Origin: Adiantum capillus-veneris
Taxonomy: Eukaryota; Streptophyta; Polypodiopsida; Polypodiales; Pteridaceae
NCBI GenBank assembly: GCA_014529385.2
Contig: CM043962.1
Span: 45,639,598-45,703,597, forward strand
Direction: 5' to 3'
Length of the DNA: 64,000 nucleotides
In this document: piece after piece, positions 55,910 to 64,000 of the stretch
How positions within the stretch are numbered: the first letter of the stretch is position 1
Layout of the letters: each line of letters begins with the position of its first letter
Translations under genes and position numbers: made by a program
The notes under the pieces: generated by a model
Databases searched by the model: none
The model's input: the letters and a program-made list of their open reading frames with translations, nothing else
What the model was told of the DNA's origin: nothing

Positions 55910-57672
55910 ACTACATGTCTTGAGGTGAGGTGTCTTTTATGGCTAGGTCAATGCTATTTTGTGTTAGTATGTTAGTATGTTAGTCGTTAGTAATCACTAG
56001 AAAGTTAATGTTACATTTACAATGGGTAGAATGAGGTGGATGGTTGAAGTAAGATGGTTGAATGAAGTGAGCAAATCTTTGTGATGGTGAAGCTTGAAGA
56101 AGTTTTGGATTTACTTGTGTAGGTTCTCAAAATGACTATCGATCTTCTTCTTCGTCTTCTCTTCTTTACGCCACCGCCGCGGTTGACCACCACAATGAAA
56201 AGAGGATTTGTTGATGAAAAATCCTCAATTTGCAGAAGTTATCATGGTTAAGATGCTGAATTTTAGATATTTTTAGGAGAGGTAACTGAAATTGTAACAT
56301 AGAAGCAATAGAGAGAGACATGGAGAGGGTGTATGTATGTAGAGGTTCATAAAAGAACTATAGGGATGAGAGAGAAAGGTAATGGTGAAGAGGGTGGGAG
56401 AAGCCATGGAAATTGCAGGTTTGAGTGAGGGAAGGAGAGGGAGGGATGTGTAAGAGTGAGTAGGTGTGTGGAAGGGTGAGAGAAGACTAAGGGCTACTTG
56501 TGAGAAAAGTGGGCAGACTGGGGTCCACTAAAAAAATCATAGCTCACCGCTGGTAGCTTCAAAAATCATGAAAAAATTTGAGGTGATTATTCAGAGTGTG
56601 GACTACATTTTCTCTTTTGACCACCGCTCCAAATTCGGAGTGGAGATAGGTGCCAAAATTCTCACCAAAAAGCCTGTTTTTTATGCCTGCAAAAGTCTTT
56701 TAGTGGCCCCCTCCTTTGTTGAATTTGTACAATGCATCCAAGAGTGAGCCCCTCCTTTGTCATATTATAATACAAAGCATCCAAGTTTCCCTTGACCCAT
56801 GCATGGAGGAGGATTATTGGTGAATAAAGAAATATATACATGGTGGGACTAGTGTATGGACTATTCATGGACTTTAGCTCAATGAGCACATGGTGTTAGA
56901 ATAATGAGTAAAAATAATAATAAAAATATGGAGGAGTTATGGATATGGAAAGATATTGGAATCATATGATATGGTCCCTCCTTGAATTATTTTGGGTGAA
57001 AGAGGAAAAGGTAACCAATGAGTAACCAATGAGTAGAAATCAATTTTTTGTTTTCACGAGGGTGAGGGTGAAAATGTGGGAGTGATTTGTATAAAGGAAA
57101 CATATGAGGTTAGAGTATGTACATATTGGCAAAAAATATCATTATGGTGTAAGAGGATGAAAGAAGGTGTACATAGGTTTAATAAAACACACACCTAAGT
57201 AGAAATATTTAAATAAAATATCAAAATAATTATAAAAAATCCCTATATTTAGGCCATATATACAATGAAATATTTACACACAAAGAGGCCATAATATACT
57301 TTTATTTTTTATTTTTTTTATTTTTTTGGCTCAACTAACCTAGTGACTAGCTAGCTGAGGGTTTTTAAGAAGATATGGGAAAGCCCCCTAACTCACACAC
57401 GCCTATGTACAGTGAAATGGTAGGGATAGCCATAGCGTTTGGGTGAATTTGGTAGGGTGGAGTAACTTACGATGGAAATTATGGAAAGCCGAAAAACGGC
57501 TATCATTAGGCCCCCCCTTAGATAATGGTACATTCATGTACCATTTATCCGATCATACAACATGTAGATTGTGTAACGTCTGTCTTTGTCTGCTCTCATC
57601 TTTGAAGAACCTTTGTTGTATGATTAAAAAACCTTGTGTGATATGGAAGGTTCTCAGAGCCAATAGCAGGAT
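54843..57672. other. Long non-coding stretch, possibly the 3' region of element C
   Basis: No coding signal beyond short chance frames. It holds a (GA)n tract (55857-55907), a TATTTATA box near 55679 and purine-rich stretches (56300-56480). I found no second copy of any end, so LTR limits cannot be set. Confidence 0.5.
55857..55907. repeat. (GA)n microsatellite
   Basis: About 51 bases of GA, in the same orientation as the other long GA tracts of the window. Confidence 0.96.
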
Positions 57673-58059
57673 TTAATGAAGTGACAGAGTAAACCTCCTC
57701 CATTGAGAAAGTTTCCATAAGCACCCCCCAGGATCAAAGATCTTGAAATATCTTTCCCAAAGCGAGATGTATGGTATGGAATCACTTACTGATTTCGGTT
57801 GAAGAAATTTGTAGATTTTACTGTTGTCCATCATTGCATCTATCACTATGAATGTGATATAAAAGATTGGTTGCTCTTCCTCCTGTATAAAGTTGATGTA
57901 TCTACTACGATCTTCAAGAGCTTGTATGAGAGAATTCCTGAATTGTAGCTCATAAAATTCATTCAACCTGGGTAAGCTCACCAAGTCAAAAATTATATGG
58001 CCTTCATGATTTAGGAAAGCTTGAGTCATGCTTCTAGCTACTATTGGAAGGTATTGCAA
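57673..58059 (-). pseudogene. 3' ORF of the gag-only element with embedded polypurine tract
   Basis: 128 codons, no known domain (FRNSLIQALEDRSRYINFI, QEEEQPIFYITFIVIDAMMD). Near its end IFDPGG is encoded by GATCCTGGGGGG (57724-57735 region), directly followed by TGCTTATGG. This looks like a polypurine tract and LTR start, so the last ~17 codons would lie in LTR. It belongs with the two minus-strand ORFs upstream. Confidence 0.45.
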
Positions 58060-58112
58060 ATAGTTACCACATAAGTAGATAATAGACGAAGGTTTCTATT
58101 GCTTCCAACACA

Positions 58113-58583
58113 TTAGAAGAGAATAGATTTTGGTACTGATTGATGAAATATCCACATGTAGCAATCAACAAGTTTTTCATCTATGATGAAGACCAGAAGC
58201 ATCACAACGTGCGACGTCCATACACCAAAGAACCAAATGAAGAAGATTTGGAAACATCCGTTCATCACCAAGTATTCATGTCCTCTTCCACTTAAGAAGG
58301 TATGGTGTCCCCGATGAAAGGTATATGTGAAGAGAGGAGAAGTTGACCTTGAAGAGGTGAAACCCAATATGAAGATGATTGGGGCTTCAAAAGCTTGAAT
58401 TTCCTTGCTAAGAGATTGTCCCATGAATGAAGAGCCACCCACTAAAACACCATTGGAGAGAATGATACCCTTCTGATAGTTTCCTTTTATGATTTTATCT
58501 TTTACTACTCTCCTATGTTCTTCATCCCCTTCTAAGCCCCCCCCCTTGGCAAGGTTGTAACTCCTCACATCGTACCACTTCAA
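58113..58583 (-). pseudogene. ORF after gag with a hydrophobic C-terminal half
   Basis: 156 codons overlapping the end of the gag ORF in another frame. The second half has a long hydrophobic run (QIFFIWFFGVWTSHVVMLLV) that could be a membrane segment. The start overlaps gag by about 60 bases at a run of nine C/G, so it might be reached by frameshifting. It may also be a chance frame in a 3' untranslated region. No family recognised. Confidence 0.35.
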
Positions 58584-59742
58584 AGGTTGATGGATTACTG
58601 TTTGATTTTGTGAAACATTTGGCTTCTTTCATGATAGGTTCCTCCATGCTTAACATACATGGGTCATACCAATGCTTTTCAACATCCTCAAACACTTCTT
58701 CAAGATTATCCTCACATGGATTCAACTCACACTCTTCTACTTTGTTTTGGAGTTGGCATTCCATGTACACAATCATCTCTTTATGATCAATGTGGTCTAT
58801 GATCTCTCCACCTATGATTTCATCTTCTTCTTCACTCTCTTCTTTTAGGCAAGATACACTCTCAGAACATTCCATAATATCAGGGTTACCTTCAAGTTCT
58901 TCATTCTCCATAGAGTCATGTTGCACAAAAGCTTCGTCTGCTCGGACTAGAAATTGATTCTCTGCCAAAAGGTTGGATGTATCCATTATTGAATCATCAA
59001 TGCCATTTGAGATATCTTGTGTCAATTTTTGCATGCTTGTGATAAAGGTAGAAGAAAGAGATTCCACATTTGAATCTTGGCCACACACTTTAGCACTTGA
59101 ATAATCAGTTGGCATGTAAGTAACTTCTTCAACATTTGTCGGAGTAGAAGGAAACAAGTATGGCAAAGGAGATGACTCCTTGATAGAAACACTTTCATGA
59201 TGGTTGGTTCTTCCAGCATGACGGAAACCATTTTTGATGTAGAAGTACTTGTGAAACTTCCTTTGGGCAATAGTGACCACTTCTTCAAAGGAAGAGGGTC
59301 CACTACAAGTAACCTTAGTCTTTAGGAAAGGAGACAAACCCGAAATAAATTGATCCATTTTTACATAATCTAGAAATGTAGAACTAAATATACATCCTTC
59401 CCATTGACGAGAAAAAATATCCTCATAAGCATAGTAGTCTTCACCATGTTGTTGAAATCTCCCTAGTGAAGCCAATGCTTTCTCCGTTGTTGGAACTTTA
59501 GAGAATCTGGCCTTCAAAGCTTTGGAAATTTGGGTATATCCATCTTCAATCTGAGAAGACATACTCCAAAACCATTGCTCAACGTTGCCTCTAAGGCATA
59601 GCAATAGAAAATCCCCTTTTTCAATGTCATCCCTTTTACCAAGGATATGACAAACCATTCTAAAATCAGCAAGAAAATCATCAACATCTTCGTCTAGATT
59701 TCCGAAGAAGATTGGGATATCATCAAAGGTATAGCGTGTCAT
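58522..59742 (-). CDS. Retrotransposon Gag-like protein of a gag-only element
   Basis: 406 open codons from ATG 59742 (MTRYTFDDIPIFFGNLDEDV). The gag core is DVDDFLADFRMVCHIL, LLLCLRGNVEQWFW, ISKALKARFSKVP and MDQFISGLSPFLKTK. The C-terminal half is acidic (KEESEEEDEIIGGEIIDHID) with no zinc knuckle. It ends at a run of C (GGGL) near 58545. No protease, RT or integrase follows, so the element would be non-autonomous. It is the longest uninterrupted gag in the window. Confidence 0.75.
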   Translation of the reverse strand: MTRYTFDDIPIFFGNLDEDVDDFLADFRMVCHILGKRDDIEKGDFLLLCLRGNVEQWFWSMSSQIEDGYTQISKALKARFSKVPTTEKALASLGRFQQHGEDYYAYEDIFSRQWEGCIFSSTFLDYVKMDQFISGLSPFLKTKVTCSGPSSFEEVVTIAQRKFHKYFYIKNGFRHAGRTNHHESVSIKESSPLPYLFPSTPTNVEEVTYMPTDYSSAKVCGQDSNVESLSSTFITSMQKLTQDISNGIDDSIMDTSNLLAENQFLVRADEAFVQHDSMENEELEGNPDIMECSESVSCLKEESEEEDEIIGGEIIDHIDHKEMIVYMECQLQNKVEECELNPCEDNLEEVFEDVEKHWYDPCMLSMEEPIMKEAKCFTKSNSNPSTFEVVRCEELQPCQGGGLRRG

Positions 59743-59949
59743 AGTCTTTCAATGCTAGAACCACACAAAGATTAGTTCCAAACAATCATCAACTAACTAC
59801 ACAAAGTTTTGAAAGGTCTTTCAGTATGAATTCTCGATTCTTATGTGAAAATGTTTTTTTCCTTTCTTATGTTATGCATAATCCGAACCATATTTTAGAT
59901 CAATTTTTGTTTCCTTGAAATTAAACTCGGTCATACATGTTTTCATGAT
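59743..59949. other. Short leader between gag-only element and transposon copy 2
   Basis: About 200 AT-rich bases with no coding. I saw no primer-binding site here, so the 5' LTR of the gag-only element is missing or unrecognised. Confidence 0.4.
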
Positions 59950-59958
59950 TCATATAAT

Positions 59959-60306
59959 CTACTTGATGCCAAGGGATTCCCGAACGAGATCATTGTTTGC
60001 TTTTTTTGCAAGTCGGACCCTATGTGGAATAGGAAATAAATTCTCGGTGATGCCTTGCTCTTGTAATGCATATTTCATCAATCCATGAAGTGCATGGTAT
60101 GCATTTGTGCTGATCCCAACCTCATCACAAGCTCTCTGGACATCATCCTCAGACACAAGGTTAGAGATCTTTTTTAGGATCTCCTTTATGATGGCATCTT
60201 TCATGTGTTTGGACTTTTTACAACGTATGATGTAAAGTATATCTTCCTTTGAGATGCATCCTAGGAGAAGATTGCAACGGTCGTCTTGTCTAAAACTTCC
60301 ACACAC
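59959..60306 (-). pseudogene. Transposase-like gene, exon 2, copy 2
   Basis: Reads DDRCNLLLGCISKEDILYII, then VSEDDVQRACDEVGISTNAY and ITENLFPIPHRVRLAKKANN. It aligns along its length with the matching exon of copy 1 (DDRFNLLTSCLN, ACDEAGISTKAY, IVENLFPVPHKVKLAKKATN). An AG acceptor precedes it (AAATAG). It ends early at 59959 compared with copy 1. Confidence 0.75.
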
Positions 60307-60361
60307 ATCTTGTATATATGTCCTATTTCAAAAGGTGAACCGAGTTACAAATTGATGGAAA

Positions 60362-60946
60362 TTATTTGAGAGTTATGAACACTGTGAATAAAAAAAAAAA
60401 CCTGGTTGCCGTGATCCGCTTCTTACGTGCCCCTCCATTAGAGGCTAAGTTTTCAATGGAAGAGAACTCCCTCTTACACTCACGCATGCCAAATGGAGTG
60501 GCTTTTAGGTGCATCATTGCAATCTGTAGCTTAGTTACCTCTGTCTCTATAGCTTTCATCTCCTCTTTAAGATCTTTGAGTTGTTTCTCTGTGGAATGTA
60601 GTTGTTGTTGGAGATTTGTGGAATGAATGTGTAACACTTGACATTGTTGTCGGAAATATGCCAATGCACCTGCGTGATTGGAGTCCAATCTCTTACAATA
60701 CCCAAGAAGACCATGTTCTCCTTCTCCCACATATTTGATTAAGCTTGGGAGTGTACGGAATGTCGGATGACAGCCCACGAGCGGATCTTTTGGATACAAC
60801 CCTCCATCAATCCACAAGTCAACATTGGTTTCTCCTCGAAACCGTCGTACGGATGCCGGTTTGAGATGCTTTCTCGTCAGCAAATTCGATCGGTAGACGC
60901 AGACTGACATTAGTTGACCTAGTAGATGACGGTGCAAGTGATTCAT
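60362..60946 (-). pseudogene. Transposase-like gene, exon 1, copy 2
   Basis: Reads GETNVDLWIDGGLYPKDPLV and GEGEHGLLGYCKRLDSN. A coiled coil follows (QLKDLKEEMKAIETEVTKL), then FGMRECKREFSSIENLASN and GGARKKRITATR before a donor (CAG/GTTTTT) at about 60401. It matches exon 1 of copy 1 motif for motif. The first codons need a frame change: upstream in another frame is LCDITNESLAPSSTRSTN, matching LTDITNGLLPP in copy 1. The coiled coil is intact here but frameshifted in copy 1. Confidence 0.75.
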
Positions 60947-61703
60947 TGGTTATGTCGCAAAGAGACAAGGTGAAAAGTCATGATGGGGAAAAAATTTGAT
61001 AAGATATACTTTTTGGGATAAATAGACAATTTTTGGGATAAAAAGACTTAAAAATATATTTTTTCATATATAGGTTCAATTTTTGAGCTCAAAGGAGGGA
61101 AATTTTTAGATTTTAAAATTTTCCATTTTTAGGCTTTATTAGATGGACGTTTTGATGATATGGCATTATCTATTTATTCTTGGAGTTAATGTAGAGAGGG
61201 ACCCAAGGAATTTTAGATTTGGACCTTATAAAAGCTAGATTCTTCTAAAAAAATACTGTTTTATATAGATATAGATATATATATATATATATATAGGGAC
61301 CTTTTGAAAGCTTAAAAGATCCATTTTGAAGATTTTATAAAAAAATCATTTTTCTGGGGTGAATTGATGCACGAACTAAAAAGTGGATTTTGTCATAACT
61401 ACTTACTCTCTTTGTTTGGTGATAGGTAGAGAGAGAATGGTTCTTCTCTCTACTTTTACTCCTCTCTCTCTTTTTACTCCTTTCTAGTCTCTCCTACTTT
61501 ATCCCCCCTCTTTCTCCTACTTTACCACCCTCATTCCCTACTTCCCCCCCCCCCCTCTCCTATCTAGAGAGAAGTTAGAGAGAGAGCTACAAAAGTAGCC
61601 CTATTTATTGTCTTTGTTCCCTCCATTCCCTACAAAATTAGCTTTAATCCCTTAAAATTAGGAATCCTTACATGGCCCCAAGGGGGTCCAATTTTTTCCT
61701 AAT

Positions 61704-62020
61704 GATGTGTTGTCATCAGCCATGGCAAATACTACACTGATGTAAAAATTGCTCGAAAAGAGGAGAAGCAGAGTGGGAACAACACGTGCTATATAGCACA
61801 AACCGTAGAAGATTGTATGGGACTTGTTATGAAAAAAACAACATTGATAAAAATTTGCACAAAATGACAAAATAGCCATGCAGTACTGCTTGTAGTGGAA
61901 ACAAAGGCCAAAATGAGCCCAAATCTAAATCTGAGTGCTCTCCAAAGCTCATGAAATTGGAGAAAGTGAGCAGGTATGTGCTGGATCTTCTGCCGAATAA
62001 GCCCAGAAGGATGCAACCTG
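61704..62020. other. Flank of transposon copy 2; no gene recognised
   Basis: A short plus frame (61717 to ~61866) is open but matches nothing I recognise. The rest may be the start of the internal region of a copia element whose PBS lies at 62021-62031. Confidence 0.35.
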
Positions 62021-62031
62021 CTCTGATACCA
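62021..62031 (-). promoter_or_regulatory. Primer-binding site of a copia-type element
   Basis: Minus strand reads TGGTATCAGAG, two bases inside an LTR-like end (TTCCAACA). Its internal region would extend left and is cut by transposon copy 2. Confidence 0.75.
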
Positions 62032-62033
62032 AT

Positions 62034-62235
62034 TGTTGGAATTAGGGTTGCAAGAAAACACACACAACTTGGAGAAGATGAAGGAAGATCAAGGCACACA
62101 ATAGAGAGTGCATTACTTAGTGTGCAATGGAAAGATAAGTTAGCCCTAGAGTGTTGGGCATATATACAATGCACGGGGAGAAAAACCTCCTAGTGAGGGA
62201 AAAAATGCCCCGACGGTCCTAAGTGTGTTCACACA
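62034..62235 (-). mobile_element. LTR fragment with TGTTGGAATTAGG end
   Basis: Plus strand starts TGTTGGAATTAGGGTTGC next to the primer-binding site. The right limit is not defined; about 200 bases precede the copia coding remnant. No coding. Confidence 0.5.
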
Positions 62236-62237
62236 CA

Positions 62238-64000
62238 TCACGACCACATGTATATGGTAAAAATTGCAAATGCAATGTCTGGCCTCATAGCCACGATAGA
62301 GTACATGTGACTACCTGTAATAGAGGAATACAAAATCTTAGCCATCTTCACCTTTTCAATAGCCAATTTAGGAGAATCATCCTTGCTAAGTCTTATATAT
62401 ATTGGCATTGGGGTACTCAATGCCTTCCTTCCTTGCATCTTGAAATGATCAAAGACCTTATGTATGTACGATTTTTTTGATAACTCAAGAATGCTCTTTA
62501 GCTTGTCACACTTGATACACATACCAAGAAAGTGACTAGCTTCTCCAAATTCATCATAGAAAAAATTTGACCCAACATTTTCTTTAATTTGGAAATCTCT
62601 TAAGAGTTCTTCCCTATGATAAGCATGTTATCAACATATAATTGATATATCACTAAGCTTCTTAGTGTAGAAGTGTTGATTCTCTTGACTCCTTTTAAAT
62701 CCATGTGATTGCATAAATGTATTAAAATTTTGATACCATTGCTTGGATCCTTTTCCCAAGCTATATAATGTTTCTTTGAATTTATAACAAAAGTTCTTGT
62801 CTACTTAGCTTAACAAACACTTCAGGTTGTTGCATGTATATATCCTCTTTGAAATCACCATAAAAGAAATTTGTCTTCACATCCAGTCTGGATGAATTCC
62901 AAGTCCTCAATAACTACTAATCCAAGCATCATATTCAAAGTAGTCATTTTGTTAAAATCCACACCATTTTGCTGCTTAAAACCCTTAGCAACTAATCTCA
63001 ACTTATTCTTAGGCTTTGGATCTCTTGATGTAAGCTTCTACTTGTAAGCCATTTGCAAGGTAAAGCTTACTTTCCATCACACAATTTGACCAATTTCTAA
63101 GCTCATTTTTAAAAATTGAATCATATTTTGATTGCATAGCGCTTGGTTTCACTGCAACATATGATCCATATGCAGGGAGCAAGACACTTCTCCATAGTAA
63201 GTCAGCTTAGCATAATCCACACCTGTCTGAAACTGTTGGGCAAATGTGAGGCTCTACTAGAGCATCTCAATCCTTGTTTATTGCTCTCTGCTCTCTCTAG
63301 AGTGCTGCTAGTAGAAGACTCCTCACTAGAATTCTAAGTTATAATTGAATCTGAGGCAACATTCTCAAATGTGAGCCTTCTATATTCAACCTCTTCTTAT
63401 GCATCTTTGACTCATTGAAGATCATGTGTGAATTGCAAATAATCTTACTATATTTTGAGTGCAAGAGATGATAGCCCATCTCTCCATCTGCACCATATTC
63501 AACAACGTTGCATTTGTGTTACTTTGGATCAATTTTTTAATAAAATCTCCTTTGGCACATCAGCATATGTCTTACAACCAAAACATGTAATTGACAATAG
63601 AAGGGTTTCTTGCATGATCACAACTCCTTTGGAATCTTGTAGTTTTAGCTATGACATGCTCCTAAACCATCTGATTCATATGCTTAGATACTCCATTTTG
63701 GGAAGGTGTATGACAAGGTAAACAATTTCCAAATCCCTCTCTTTACATAGAAGTATATCATGTCTTTTGAGACATATTCTCCGGTATTATGAGTGCTCAA
63801 GCCCTTGAACTTTTTGCATGATCAACTCTCAACAAGTGCAAGGAACTTCTAAAATGTAGAGAATAAGTCAACCCTATGTTTCAAAGGGTTAACCCACACC
63901 TTTCAAGTAGAGTCACCAATAAATGCTACAAAAAAACTAGTCCCAACTAGATATTTGGTCGGCATAGGATCACATACATCACTATGTGCAAGATATAGGA
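62238..64000 (-). pseudogene. Decayed Ty1/copia pol (integrase to RNase H)
   Basis: Heavily mutated. From the right edge: SDVCDPMPTKYLVGTSFF (integrase), then scattered integrase and RT words. Near 62700-62600 is INTSTLRSLVIYQLYVDNML, with VDN in place of VDD. The last open piece (62522-62238) has YIHKVFDHFKMQ and RPDIAFAIF. Many stops and shifts. The element is old and continues beyond the window. Confidence 0.8.

Larger units (their letters stand above)
59950..61703 (-). mobile_element. Truncated second copy of the inverted-repeat transposon
   Basis: Holds the right end (CCTAAT at 61698-61703, with the same GGGATTAA block inward) and the first exons of a related transposase-like gene. Everything beyond exon 2 is missing, including the H3-like gene, the central palindromes and the left arm. 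Protein similarity to copy 1 is clear but far from identity, so the copies are old relatives. A pyrimidine-rich block (61430-61560) lies where copy 1 has its purine tract. Confidence 0.72.

Noticed and set aside
61704-61866. A plus-strand frame (YYTDVKIARKEE) next to transposon copy 2, thought to be another interrupted kinase
   Set aside because: Too short and without glycine loop or HRD motif. Target preference for kinase genes cannot be claimed.
62021-64000. A second internal-LTR-internal tandem, like element A
   Set aside because: The pol remnant right of the LTR is truncated within the RT/RNase H region and lacks a polypurine tract, so the junction is likely a truncation.

Overview
This window is nuclear DNA from a land plant with a large, transposon-packed genome. 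A seed-free vascular plant such as a fern would fit, but the sequence does not prove it. Evidence for a plant nuclear genome: LTR elements primed from initiator Met-tRNA (TGGTATCAGA sites), plant-type Ty3 chromoviruses and Ty1/copia, GT-AG introns, long (GA)n tracts, and one chloroplast-targeted S1-domain exon. I saw no rRNA, tRNA or CRISPR, and almost no intact host gene. Nearly every coding stretch is mobile and broken by stops or frameshifts.

Layout. 1-7.5 kb: a Ty3/gypsy chromovirus (A) on the minus strand. One 2.8-kb LTR sits between the 3' end of one copy and the 5' end of the next. 7.5-8.2 kb: tail of a plus-strand chromovirus. 8.2-10.4 kb: pol of a Tat-like Ty3 element with a second RNase H. 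10.9-12.4 kb: (GA)n tracts around a chloroplast S1-domain exon and a PPR scrap. 12.4-14.6 kb: non-coding duplications. 14.6-25.5 kb: a protein-kinase gene cut by a 9.5-kb inverted-repeat DNA transposon. 25.8-31.5 kb: a Helitron-like Rep/helicase followed by a GIY-YIG nuclease gene. 32-32.5 kb: a Tat-like integrase scrap. 34.8-39.3 kb: a broken coiled-coil ORF behind four ~285-bp repeats with 24-bp palindromes. 40.4-53.1 kb: Ty3 element B (minus), with a full-length Ty1/copia at 44.9-50.4 kb inside its reverse transcriptase. 53.1-54.8 kb: gag-protease of a plus-strand Ty3 element C. 57.7-59.7 kb: a gag-only element. 59.95-61.7 kb: a truncated, diverged second copy of the inverted-repeat transposon. 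62-64 kb: decayed copia.

The most unusual content is the inverted-repeat transposon at 15164-24701. Its two gene sets converge on a nested central palindrome. The right arm encodes a multi-exon transposase-like protein and a histone H3-like protein. That protein joins an H3-like first ten residues to a long Arg/Ser-rich tail and a complete H3 histone fold. The left arm carries two genes I cannot assign. A second related copy in the same window shows this is a repeated family rather than a chance assembly. The second notable system is the Helitron-like element with a GIY-YIG nuclease (and possibly a kinase) in the same orientation.
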